In this document: one piece after another, positions 23,544-32,276 of the stretch
Position numbering within the stretch: position 1 is the stretch's first letter
How the letters are laid out: each line of letters begins with the position of its first letter
Assembly (NCBI RefSeq): GCF_002886045.1
Contig: NZ_CP025791.1
Span: 3,735,001 to 3,799,000 of the forward strand
DNA: 64,000 nucleotides
Reading direction: 5' to 3'
Source: Flavivirga eckloniae
GTDB taxonomy: Bacteria; Bacteroidota; Bacteroidia; Flavobacteriales; Flavobacteriaceae
Made by a program: the position numbers and the translations under genes
The notes under the pieces: generated by a model
The model's input: the letters and a program-made list of their open reading frames with translations, nothing else
Told to the model about the DNA's origin: nothing
Database searches by the model: none

Positions 23544-26378
23544 ATGAACAACACTACGATACACTTTTTTCGCATAAAAAAGCTACTTCTTTTAGTAGGC
23601 ATTTTTATGTTTATTACGAGTGCTTTTTCTCAAAACATCTCATCGCTTGAGAGTTTGAGAGACAACTACTCAGAACAAATAGCAATTCCATCAAAGCAAC
23701 TTGATCTTTTAAAAAAATTACCAGATAATTTACGTTTTCCTATAACGATCAATGAGGAACAATTCACATTGATTCTTGAGAAAAAGTCATATCGAAGTAA
23801 GAATTATAAAGTGTTGCTTCAGGTAGAAGGTGGTGGTTTTAAAGCTTTAGATCCGGGACCGGTAAATACCTATAAAGGTTATATAGAAGAGCTTCCCGAT
23901 CATCTTGTTGGAGCTGCGGTAAGCAAAGAAGCCACACATATAGAAATATTGTCACCAAATAACAATACCATTGAAATTACCTCCGAAAATTCAGTTTTAA
24001 GTAAGACTTCGGCTATTAAATCGATGGTGGTGCAAAAGAAATCATCTAAAGACATTATTAGAGGTTGTGGTCTTGATCATAGCTCAGAAGAGCATGAAAC
24101 AAATCACAAAACATCAAAAACGACAACCTCAAAAGTATTGGCTGGCGAAACAGTAAAACAAGCAGAGCTAGCTTTCGATGTGGCTTACAATGCTTATACT
24201 AACAGATATAGTAGTGATGTTACAGCCATTAATACTAATATTAATGTGCTTATGCAACAAATAAATACACTTTGGATTCGAGATGTTATGGTAGAGCATA
24301 CGTTGGGAACTGTGGTAATAAGAACATCTGCTGTAGATTGCCCATACGAGTCTACAGGGAATACACTAGCTACTAGAGAAACATTGGCATATTTTAGGGA
24401 TTATTGGAATGGAGGACCCCATGGGCTTACTCATAATTTAGCAACGCTTATTCTGGGTGCCGGTGGTGGCGGTGGATGGGCATATGTTGGAACCGTTTCT
24501 GAAGCTGGGAGGTATTCTTTAGCAGATGGAGGCAATAAAGATACATGGCGAGGTTTTGCGAGACATGAAATAGGGCATACCTGGGGGTTGAGCCACGGCC
24601 ATGGAAACCAAGAACTTGATCCTGGTGCTAGCGAAACAGGTATCATGTGGGGCGGATCACATACCAGAGCTTCTAGTGATGAGGTTACAACTATGTTGGC
24701 AGAACGTAATAGCAGCGGTTTAACAGATATTGGTCCCTATACAGCAGCTAATATTCCTCCTTACGGATTTAAAGATTTAGTGAGTTATGATAATACGGCT
24801 GGGGGTACTGGCCTTGTTATAAATGTATTAGCAAATGACCATGATGCCAATGCCGATAATCTTGTTGTAGATTCCTTTAACACAACTAGTAATTTTGGAG
24901 CTACTATTACAAGAAGTCCAGGTGATCCTAATAAATTACTGTATCAACCACCAAGTCAATTTTCAGGAAAAGATTGGTTTTATTATTATGTGAGTGATGA
25001 ACAAGTGACAAACTGGGGATTGGTTACAATAGATGTAGCTGGAGCTTATAATGTAGATCCTAATGCCGAGGTATTTCATTATGACTTAGGGACACCTACT
25101 TCTGCAGTAGAACCCGGATGGATTGGAATAAGTCCAGAGACCAATGGCGATATTTATTGGTCTACTATGGTAAGTGCCATAGATAGAGGTGATATAAGTG
25201 GGGTAAATGCTATTAACCAGGATTTTGTTACTTCCAGTAGTCCGATTGTTTTCAACCATAAACTTAAAAACGGAACATGGACAATAATCATGAATATGGG
25301 CGACCATACAACAGCACACGACAATATGCAGGTAAAAGTAGAAGGTCAAATTGTCGATTCAAATGTATCAAATACGCCAGGCAGCTATCCATATGTTAGA
25401 GCTACCGATGTGGTTATGACGGATGGGGAATTAAATATTGAAATATCGGATGAAGGAGGTGCAGATCCTAACTGGGTTTGGAATAGACTTTCTATAGAGT
25501 TAAAACCAGGTACAGCCTCGCCAGAGTATTTTGTAAATATTCACCAACAAAAATATAACTATGATCTCGGAGCTGTGGGAGGTCCTTTAGAAAATAACTG
25601 GACGGCTATTACACCTATTATAGAAGGGGATATTTATTGGTCTGGACCTGTTAGTACACTTGATAGAGGTGCTGGTGGTATTAATAACATAAATCGCGAT
25701 TTTATTTATTCAACAGAGCCCAGAACGCTTAGTCATAAAATAAAGAATGGAATTTGGGATGTTAAGATGAATTTAGGAGATAAAAACCAGCTTAGGGACA
25801 ATATGAAAGTAATAATAGAAGGTGTAGTTGCTGGTAATAATGTAACCAGTAATTCTTCTGTTTTTACCGAAGTTAGAAATGCGAATATAAAAGTAACAGA
25901 TGGTGAGTTGAATATAGAATTATCAGATCTAGGAGGAACCAATAATGAATGGGTTTGGAACCGACTTTCTTTAACGCGTGTAAGTGATTTGCCTGATCCA
26001 ACAGAGAGCGATCAGGATGGCGATGGTGTTCTGGATATAAATGATTTATGCCCTGATACGCCTAGGAATACAGTAGTAGAAGCAACAGGTTGTGTAAAAG
26101 TGTTATCGAGTGAGGATTATTTGAAAAAAACAACACGTATTCACCCTAACCCAACAACTGGTATTCTGAATTTGAGTTTTGGAAGTGAGATTTTAAATTC
26201 CGAAGTAGATGTACATGTTATATCCGTTACAGGTCAGGTAATGAAAACCTTCAAAGTTGATCGATTAAAAGACAATGTACAAACTCTTGATGTTAGTAAT
26301 TTACCCAAAGGATTCTACCTTCTTACTATTGTTATAGATGGAAAGTTAACAACAAATCAAAAAGTAGTACTAAAATAA
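23544..26378 (+). CDS. T9SS-secreted reprolysin-like zinc metalloprotease with two CBM-like domains
   Basis: The 944-residue protein has a signal peptide (to about residue 30). A propeptide follows; it includes a Cys in IIRGCGLDH (about 175) that may act as a cysteine switch. The peptidase domain carries HEIGHTWGLSH (HExxHxxGxxH, about 341-351). A Cadherin/Ig-like segment covers about 410-500. Two homologous beta-sandwich domains follow at about 510-655 and 665-815 (each with YDLG…W…GDIYWS…DRG…DNM…W VWNRLS), resembling domains attached to rhamnogalacturonan esterases. A thrombospondin-3 calcium repeat (SDQDGDGVLDINDLCPDTP, about 822) and a C-terminal T9SS type A sorting domain (about 865-944) complete it. 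It should be exported to the surface or medium and cleave protein, perhaps glycoprotein, substrates. Confidence 0.87.
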   Translation: MNNTTIHFFRIKKLLLLVGIFMFITSAFSQNISSLESLRDNYSEQIAIPSKQLDLLKKLPDNLRFPITINEEQFTLILEKKSYRSKNYKVLLQVEGGGFKALDPGPVNTYKGYIEELPDHLVGAAVSKEATHIEILSPNNNTIEITSENSVLSKTSAIKSMVVQKKSSKDIIRGCGLDHSSEEHETNHKTSKTTTSKVLAGETVKQAELAFDVAYNAYTNRYSSDVTAINTNINVLMQQINTLWIRDVMVEHTLGTVVIRTSAVDCPYESTGNTLATRETLAYFRDYWNGGPHGLTHNLATLILGAGGGGGWAYVGTVSEAGRYSLADGGNKDTWRGFARHEIGHTWGLSHGHGNQELDPGASETGIMWGGSHTRASSDEVTTMLAERNSSGLTDIGPYTAANIPPYGFKDLVSYDNTAGGTGLVINVLANDHDANADNLVVDSFNTTSNFGATITRSPGDPNKLLYQPPSQFSGKDWFYYYVSDEQVTNWGLVTIDVAGAYNVDPNAEVFHYDLGTPTSAVEPGWIGISPETNGDIYWSTMVSAIDRGDISGVNAINQDFVTSSSPIVFNHKLKNGTWTIIMNMGDHTTAHDNMQVKVEGQIVDSNVSNTPGSYPYVRATDVVMTDGELNIEISDEGGADPNWVWNRLSIELKPGTASPEYFVNIHQQKYNYDLGAVGGPLENNWTAITPIIEGDIYWSGPVSTLDRGAGGINNINRDFIYSTEPRTLSHKIKNGIWDVKMNLGDKNQLRDNMKVIIEGVVAGNNVTSNSSVFTEVRNANIKVTDGELNIELSDLGGTNNEWVWNRLSLTRVSDLPDPTESDQDGDGVLDINDLCPDTPRNTVVEATGCVKVLSSEDYLKKTTRIHPNPTTGILNLSFGSEILNSEVDVHVISVTGQVMKTFKVDRLKDNVQTLDVSNLPKGFYLLTIVIDGKLTTNQKVVLK

Positions 26379-26425
26379 TTTGAGATTTGCCAACTCCTTT
26401 AAAGAGTATTGGTTTGAGTTTGTTT

Positions 26426-26465
26426 ATAAGTCCGTTTTTGAAAAAATGCGGACTTATTATTTTTT
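26426..26465 (+). terminator. Terminator after the metalloprotease
   Basis: ATAAGTCCG (26426-26434) pairs with CGGACTTAT (26449-26457) and TATTATTTTTTC follows. Confidence 0.8.
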
Positions 26466-26500
26466 CAAACGTTCCCCCTTTTAAATAAATAGCATCAATT

Positions 26501-26528
26501 AAAAAAGCGCATCGTAAAATGCGCTTTT
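26501..26528 (-). terminator. Terminator after leuB (possibly bidirectional)
   Basis: AAAAGCGCAT and ATGCGCTTTT form a perfect 10-bp stem with a six-base loop; A and T runs on the two sides allow action in both directions between convergent genes. Confidence 0.75.
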
Positions 26529-26571
26529 CATGAATCCCAATAATTTTAATTTTGGTGACTAACTCAAATAA

Positions 26572-27684
26572 TTAAATGATTGTGGACTGTCCTAGATGTA
26601 TGTTAGTAAAGTTAAGATTGGTTTCATCAGGATTATTTATAAAATCCTCAATAAAATCACCAACTTTAGTGGTCGTAATATGTTCGTATTTTGTATTTAA
26701 ATCTGGTGTTGTAATATGAAGCTTTAGAGATTTATCTACACCATCTCTAATTAAGTCTGCTTCTTCATGTAATTCAAAATGATCTAATAACATGGCTGCA
26801 GATAAAATGGATGCAATAGGGTTTGCAATGCCTTTATTGGCTGCCTTCGTATAAGCACCGTGTATAGGCTCGAACATAGCATGCTTGTCGCCGGTTGATG
26901 CCGATGCCAATAAACCTATAGAGCCTACTATAACGCTTGCCTCTTCAGACAAGATATCTCCAAACATGTTTTCGGTTAAAATAACATCAAACTGTCTGGG
27001 GTTAATAATAAGTTCCATAGCAGCGTTGTCAATATAAAGACAATCTAACTTAACATCAGGATATTGAGGCGCTAACTCTTGAACCACTTTACGCCATAAA
27101 CGAGAGCTTGCCAAAACATTAGATTTATCAACCAAAGCCAGTTTGTGCTTTCTCGATTGTGCTGCTTTAAAAGCCAAATGTGCAATACGTTCTATTTCAA
27201 AACGGGTGTATTCACAAATATCAGAAGCCTTATCATCACCCATCTTTTTTTCGCCAAAATAAATACCACTGGTAAGTTCGCGATAAATAAGAATATTGGT
27301 ATCCTTAATCTGTTTCTTCTTTAATGAGGATTTGTTTAGTAAATCTTCATAAGCAATAACAGGTCTTATATTAGTATATAAATCCAATACTTTACGAATA
27401 CCTAAAAGACCCTGTTCCGGTCGTATTTCAGCATTGGGGTCGTTGTCATATTTTGTGTCTCCAATAGCACCAAACAAAATAGCATCAGCGTTTTCGCAAA
27501 TACGTATAGTTTCTTCCGGTAAAGGATCTCCTGTTTTCTCTATAGCAGCAGCACCTACCAAACCGGTTTCGAAAGTAAATATATGGTTAAACTCCACAGC
27601 AATAGCCTTCAACGCCTTTACGGCTTGAGCTGTAACTTCTGGACCTATACCATCGCCCGGTAAAACGGCAATATTTAATTTCAT
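26572..27684 (-). CDS. leuB: 3-isopropylmalate dehydrogenase
   Basis: This 370-residue NAD-dependent enzyme oxidises and decarboxylates 3-isopropylmalate for leucine synthesis. The N-terminal LPGDGIGPEVTAQAVKAL, the substrate motif RELTSGIYFGEK (about residues 138-149) and the conserved NMFGDILSEEASVIVGSIGLLASAS region (about 238-262) are intact. It lies 110 bases downstream of leuA, with a large hairpin in between. leuC and leuD are not adjacent in this window. Confidence 0.95.
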   Translation of the reverse strand: MKLNIAVLPGDGIGPEVTAQAVKALKAIAVEFNHIFTFETGLVGAAAIEKTGDPLPEETIRICENADAILFGAIGDTKYDNDPNAEIRPEQGLLGIRKVLDLYTNIRPVIAYEDLLNKSSLKKKQIKDTNILIYRELTSGIYFGEKKMGDDKASDICEYTRFEIERIAHLAFKAAQSRKHKLALVDKSNVLASSRLWRKVVQELAPQYPDVKLDCLYIDNAAMELIINPRQFDVILTENMFGDILSEEASVIVGSIGLLASASTGDKHAMFEPIHGAYTKAANKGIANPIASILSAAMLLDHFELHEEADLIRDGVDKSLKLHITTPDLNTKYEHITTTKVGDFIEDFINNPDETNLNFTNIHLGQSTII

Positions 27685-27698
27685 TTCTTATTATTTAG

Positions 27699-27742
27699 TT
27701 CCCTTTTGGTCACTGAACGTAGTCGAAGTGACCAAAAGGGAA
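27699..27742. repeat. Long hairpin between leuA and leuB
   Basis: TTCCCTTTTGGTCACT and AGTGACCAAAAGGGAA form a perfect 16-bp stem around a 12-base loop containing CGTAGTCGA. The loop matches the dispersed GTCGA repeat family, so it is likely a repeat inserted between the two leu genes. It may reduce leuB relative to leuA or stabilise the upstream message. Confidence 0.65.
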
Positions 27743-27794
27743 TTACGATTATTAACAAAAAACCTCGAGGCAGAGCCTTTCGGAATTTTTTCAA

Positions 27795-28970
27795 TTAAGC
27801 AGAAGTAATTTCTTTATATACTTTGCTGTTTTCTATAATTTGATGGATATCATTATCATCAACCTCTTTCTTCTTGTCGGCAAAATTTAAGAAATTTAAA
27901 TAAATTTCATCCAACTGAAGTTTGGTTAACTCATATCCAATATTTTTTGCTCTGTATGCTAAAGCAGCCCTTCCGCTTCTTGCAGTTAATACAATAGCAG
28001 ACTCTGTTACACCAACATCCTTGGGGTCTATAATCTCGTAAGTCTCACGATTTTTAATAACACCATCCTGATGAATTCCAGAACTATGCGCAAATGCATT
28101 AGCGCCAACAATAGCTTTGTTTGGCTGTGTATAAATACCCATACTATCTGAAACCAACTGACTTATGCCGTAAAGCATTTCGGTTTGTATTCTGGTATCT
28201 AGGTTTAAATATGGGTGTTGTTTTAAAATCATAACAACTTCCTCTAATGCCGTATTTCCGGCACGCTCTCCAATACCATTAATAGTACATTCAATTTGTC
28301 TCGCACCATTAATAACACCTTCAATTGAGTTGGCAGTTGCTAAGCCTAAATCGTTATGGCAATGGCAAGATAAAATAGCTTTATCAATACCCTTTACGTT
28401 TTCCTTTAAGTATTTAATTTTCGCACCATACTCATGTGGTAAACAATAACCAGTAGTGTCTGGAATGTTTAAAACTGTTGCTCCCGCTTTAATAACGGCT
28501 TCACAGACTCGTGCTAAATACTCATTATCCGTTCTTCCAGCATCTTCTGCATAAAACTCAACGTCCTCAACAAAAGATTTTGCATAACTCACGGCTTTAA
28601 CAGCACGTTCAATAATATCTTCTTGTGTCGATTTAAATTTAAATTTTATATGAGAATCGGATGTCCCAATACCAGTATGAATTCTTGGTGTTTTAGCATG
28701 CTTTAATGCTTCGGCAGCTACTTTTATATCATTTTCAACAGATCTGGTTAAACCACAAACTGTTGCGTTTTTTACAATTTTAGAAATAGCATCAACCGAT
28801 TTAAAATCACCAGGACTCGATACGGGAAAGCCAGCTTCAATAATATCTACCCCTAAATTATCCAACTGTTCTGCAATAATTAATTTTTGCTCAGTGTTTA
28901 ACTTACAGCCAGGAACTTGCTCGCCATCTCGAAGCGTTGTATCAAAAATTTGGACGTTATTATTCGACAT
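27795..28970 (-). CDS. leuA: 2-isopropylmalate synthase, short form without regulatory domain
   Basis: This 391-residue protein has the HMGL-like TIM barrel with [12 protein letters not shown] (about residues 10-21), the metal motif [13 protein letters not shown] (about 203-215) and [15 protein letters not shown] (about 233-247). It condenses acetyl-CoA with 2-ketoisovalerate. It ends at the communication region and lacks the C-terminal LeuA dimer domain that binds leucine; usual enzymes are about 500 residues. Homocitrate or citramalate synthases are alternatives, but the neighbouring leuB favours leucine synthesis. Confidence 0.85.
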   Translation of the reverse strand: MSNNNVQIFDTTLRDGEQVPGCKLNTEQKLIIAEQLDNLGVDIIEAGFPVSSPGDFKSVDAISKIVKNATVCGLTRSVENDIKVAAEALKHAKTPRIHTGIGTSDSHIKFKFKSTQEDIIERAVKAVSYAKSFVEDVEFYAEDAGRTDNEYLARVCEAVIKAGATVLNIPDTTGYCLPHEYGAKIKYLKENVKGIDKAILSCHCHNDLGLATANSIEGVINGARQIECTINGIGERAGNTALEEVVMILKQHPYLNLDTRIQTEMLYGISQLVSDSMGIYTQPNKAIVGANAFAHSSGIHQDGVIKNRETYEIIDPKDVGVTESAIVLTARSGRAALAYRAKNIGYELTKLQLDEIYLNFLNFADKKKEVDDNDIHQIIENSKVYKEITSA

Positions 28971-29118
28971 TTATTAAAATATATTTTCTTATTGTATTAC
29001 GAATTTATATTTTGGTTTCTTAAAAGCAGAATTAAAGCTTTCGTTTTTACGATGTTTAACTTATTGATTGTTTTTTTAATCTACTGACAATCAGATTCTT
29101 AGTATTGTTTTTGTAACT

Positions 29119-30669
29119 ATGACAAGAGAGCAAAAAGATAATTTGTTTGTGCTGATAAAGTCGCTGTCTAAATCTGAAAAGAGACAGTTTAAACTGTATG
29201 TCGGTCGTTTAGGGGTAAATGAAGATTCTAAATTCCTAACACTTTTTAACATTCTCGATAAGCTTTCTGTTTACGACGAAGCCGTTATTCTTAAAAAAGG
29301 AATCGTAAAAAAACAACAGCTTTCTAATTTAAAAGCACACTTATATAAGCAGATTTTAATTAGCTTACGATTAAACCCATCACATCAAAATATTAGAATT
29401 CAAATTCGTGAGCAACTCGATTTTGCAACCATTTTATATCACAAAGGACTTTATAAGCAAAGTTTAAAAATTCTAGACAAAGCAAAAGGCTTAGCCATAG
29501 CCAATGAAGAGAAAAACATTGCTTACGAAATTGTAGAGTTGGAAAAAATAATAGAGTCCCAATATATTACCAGAAGTCTTAATAACAGGGCAGACGAGTT
29601 ATCTGTACAAGCCAAGGAATTGAGTCAGCAAAATGTAATAGCCAGCAAACTGTCTAATTTATCACTTCAGTTGTACGGCTTGTTTTTAAAAACAGGTTAT
29701 ATAAAAAATGATAAAGAAAATGTTAGAGTTACGAATTACTTTAACGCCAGAATGCCTAAATATGATATAAACAAATTAGGTTTTAGGGAGAAGCTGTGGC
29801 TGTATAAAGCATATCTGTGGTATAGTTTTTTAACTTCAGATTTTTTAGCGTGCTATAAGTATGCGTTTAAATGGGTAGACTTATTTTTTAAAAATAAGGA
29901 TATGATTAGTTTAAACCCGGTATTCTTTTTAAAAGGAAACCACTACTTGCTCGAAGCATTATTTTACTTAAGACAATACGATAAGTTTAAGGAAGCACTC
30001 AATAAACTAGAAGACATCACCAAAGAAAAATGGTTTCCGGTTGATGATAATGTGGATGGATTAGCATTTTTATATATCTATAATAACAAGTTTAACCTGC
30101 AATTTATGGACGGGAGCTTCAAAGAAGGACTTCCTTTAATTGATGAGATATTAGAGCGTTTAAAAAACTATAAAGATCGTATCGATGAGCACCATATTAT
30201 GGTATTTTATTATAAGATTGCCAGTATGTATTTTGGAGCAGGAGAGAATAAAAAGTGTATTACCTATTTAGAAAAAATAATAAGTAATAAGTCGCTACAA
30301 ATGCGCGAAGATTTATTGTGCTTTTCCAGAATTTTGAATCTCGTGGCACATTACGAAGCCGGTCTCGATTATAACCTCGATGTTTTAATAAGAAGTACTT
30401 ATAAGTTTTTAATTAAAATGGAAGACTTGTATGAGGTACAAAAAGAATTCATTAAATTTTTAAGAGGACTGGGCGATATTTATCCAAATGAAGTAAGAAG
30501 GGAGTTTATTAAACTTCATAAAAAACTCAAACAATATGAAGACGACCCATACCAAAGCCGTGCCTTTTTATATCTGGATATTATTTCGTGGCTGGAATCT
30601 AAAATTGAAAATAAACCAATAGACCTGGTTATACGAGATAAGTTTATTGAAAAACAAGATGGAAAATAA
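29119..30669 (+). CDS. Conserved TPR-like protein of unknown function
   Basis: The 516-residue product has no signal peptide or membrane helix and appears wholly helical, with TPR-like repeats (ILYHKGLYKQSLKILDKAKGLA near residue 112, HYLLEALFYLRQYDKFKEALNKL near 275, YYKIASMYFGAGENKKCITYLEK near 370). The N-terminal segment with LVKSLSKSEKRQFKLY-like charge pattern is distinctive (LIKSLSKSEKRQFKLYVGR, about 12-30). It diverges from leuA with a 148-base spacer and precedes the SAM riboswitch. I recognise no function; a protein-interaction scaffold is the most that can be inferred. Confidence 0.7.
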   Translation: MTREQKDNLFVLIKSLSKSEKRQFKLYVGRLGVNEDSKFLTLFNILDKLSVYDEAVILKKGIVKKQQLSNLKAHLYKQILISLRLNPSHQNIRIQIREQLDFATILYHKGLYKQSLKILDKAKGLAIANEEKNIAYEIVELEKIIESQYITRSLNNRADELSVQAKELSQQNVIASKLSNLSLQLYGLFLKTGYIKNDKENVRVTNYFNARMPKYDINKLGFREKLWLYKAYLWYSFLTSDFLACYKYAFKWVDLFFKNKDMISLNPVFFLKGNHYLLEALFYLRQYDKFKEALNKLEDITKEKWFPVDDNVDGLAFLYIYNNKFNLQFMDGSFKEGLPLIDEILERLKNYKDRIDEHHIMVFYYKIASMYFGAGENKKCITYLEKIISNKSLQMREDLLCFSRILNLVAHYEAGLDYNLDVLIRSTYKFLIKMEDLYEVQKEFIKFLRGLGDIYPNEVRREFIKLHKKLKQYEDDPYQSRAFLYLDIISWLESKIENKPIDLVIRDKFIEKQDGK

Positions 30670-30758
30670 TTTTTTTGAAAATTTTTCGAAAAAAATTAGG
30701 ATATTAAATTTTTCTGAACGAATATTTGCATACAGAAGTTCAATTAACTTATTGAAGT

Positions 30759-30870
30759 GTTATCAAGAAAGGCGGAGGGATTAGACCCTATGAAGCCTTA
30801 GCAACCCTTTACCCGTAAAGAAGGTGCTAAATTCTACCCTGCATTGAACATGTTTCAGCGGATAGATAAC
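30759..30870 (+). ncRNA. SAM-I (S-box) riboswitch
   Basis: The sequence holds the S-box hallmarks in order: GTTATCAAGAAAGGCGGAGGG, split here as P1 strand GTTATC (30759-30764), AAGAAAGGCGGAGGGA, TAGACCCTATGAAGCC, TTAGCAACC and AAGGTGCTAAATTCT, with the closing P1 strand GATAAC (30865-30870). It lies 110 bases upstream of metY and ahead of the methionine/homoserine genes, the standard target. The region 30670-30758 holds the presumed promoter. Confidence 0.93.
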
Positions 30871-30874
30871 TAAA

Positions 30875-30912
30875 CGAAATCACTACCGACGATTTCAAAT
30901 TTTCTTTATAAC
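30875..30912 (+). terminator. Candidate expression-platform hairpin of the SAM riboswitch
   Basis: CGAAATC (30875-30881) can pair with GATTTC (30891-30896) directly after P1 and is followed by AAATTTTCTTTAT. It could terminate transcription when SAM is bound; the stem is short and the T run broken. The remaining bases to 30980 show no gene. Confidence 0.4.
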
Positions 30913-30980
30913 ATTTTTCTATATAAGTATGCTACGAGTAGCATAGTTGACTTAATCTATTAATTCGAAAAATTAGAAAA

Positions 30981-32255
30981 ATGAGCACACAAAAATTAGC
31001 AACAAACGCATTACACGCAGGACACGATGTTTCAGCAAACGGAGGTACAAGAGCAGTACCGATTTATCAAACAACATCGTATGTTTTTAACGATTCAGAT
31101 CATGCTGCAAACCTATTTTCATTAAAAGAACTAGGATTTATATATACCAGACTTAATAACCCAACAAACCAAATTCTTCAAGAACGTTTGGCAGCCGTAG
31201 AAGGTGGTATTGGAGCCGTTGTGTTTGCTTCAGGAACCGCAGCTATTTCAACGGGATTATTAACGCTCTTAAAAGCAGGAGATCACATAGTAGCTTCTAG
31301 CAGTTTATATGGAGGAACCTATAACTTACTAAGTGTAACCTTGCCAAGATTAGGTATAACGACCACTTTTGTAGATGCCTCTAACCCAGATAATTTTAAG
31401 GAAGCGGTACAAGATAACACCAGAGCATTTTTTGTAGAATCTTTGGGGAATCCAAAACTGGATGTTTTAGACTTGGAAGCTATTGCAGTACACTCTAAAG
31501 CAGCAGGTGTGCCTTTTATTGTTGATAATACAGTAGCAACACCAGCATTGTTAAACCCATTAAAGCATGGTGCCAATATTGTTATTCATTCGTTAACCAA
31601 ATACATTGGCGGACAAGGAACTTCCTTAGGTGGAGCCATTGTTGATGGTGGTACTTTCGACTGGGCAAACGGAAAGTTTCCTGAGTTTACAGAACCTTCA
31701 GCTGGATATCATGGTTTAGTTTATAACGAAGCTTTAGGAGCAGCGTCTTATACGTTCAAATTAATCTTAGAGGGATTAAGAGATTTTGGAGGAGCTTTAA
31801 GTCCAACAAATGCATTTAATATTCTTCAAGGTTTAGAAACGTTGCCAGTTAGAATAAAGCAACACAGTGAAAATGCTTTAGAACTTGCTAAATGGTTAGA
31901 ACAACAAGACGAAGTGGCTTGGGTAAATTATCCAGGTTTAGAGAGTAGTAAATACAAAGCTTTAGCAGATAAATATTTACCAAAAGGACAAAGTGGTATC
32001 GTGACTTTTGGCGCAAAAGGTGGATATGATGCCGCAAAAACCGTAGCCGATAAAACTAAAATATTTTCATTGTTAGCGAATATCGGAGATACAAAATCAT
32101 TAATCATCCATCCAGCAAGTACAACACACCAGCAGTTAAATGAAGAGGAACAAGCCTCGGCAGGTGTTACACAAGATTTAATTAGATTATCTGTTGGTAT
32201 TGAAGATATAGAAGATTTAAAAGCCGATTTAAAGACTGCTTTTGGAGAAATTTAA
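30981..32255 (+). CDS. metY: O-acetylhomoserine sulfhydrylase
   Basis: This 424-residue PLP enzyme of the Cys/Met-metabolism family combines O-acetylhomoserine with sulfide to give homocysteine. The family features are THALHAGHD-type N-terminus (NALHAGHDVSANGGTRAVPIYQTTSY), YTRLNNPTNQILQERLAAVEGG (about residues 54-75) and the Schiff-base lysine in HSLTKYIGGQGTSLGG (about 204-219). The length (about 425) and internal insertion are those of MetY rather than CGS/CBL enzymes. It is the first gene under the SAM riboswitch. Confidence 0.92.
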   Translation: MSTQKLATNALHAGHDVSANGGTRAVPIYQTTSYVFNDSDHAANLFSLKELGFIYTRLNNPTNQILQERLAAVEGGIGAVVFASGTAAISTGLLTLLKAGDHIVASSSLYGGTYNLLSVTLPRLGITTTFVDASNPDNFKEAVQDNTRAFFVESLGNPKLDVLDLEAIAVHSKAAGVPFIVDNTVATPALLNPLKHGANIVIHSLTKYIGGQGTSLGGAIVDGGTFDWANGKFPEFTEPSAGYHGLVYNEALGAASYTFKLILEGLRDFGGALSPTNAFNILQGLETLPVRIKQHSENALELAKWLEQQDEVAWVNYPGLESSKYKALADKYLPKGQSGIVTFGAKGGYDAAKTVADKTKIFSLLANIGDTKSLIIHPASTTHQQLNEEEQASAGVTQDLIRLSVGIEDIEDLKADLKTAFGEI

Positions 32256-32276
32256 GCCTTAACGTAACGATTACGA

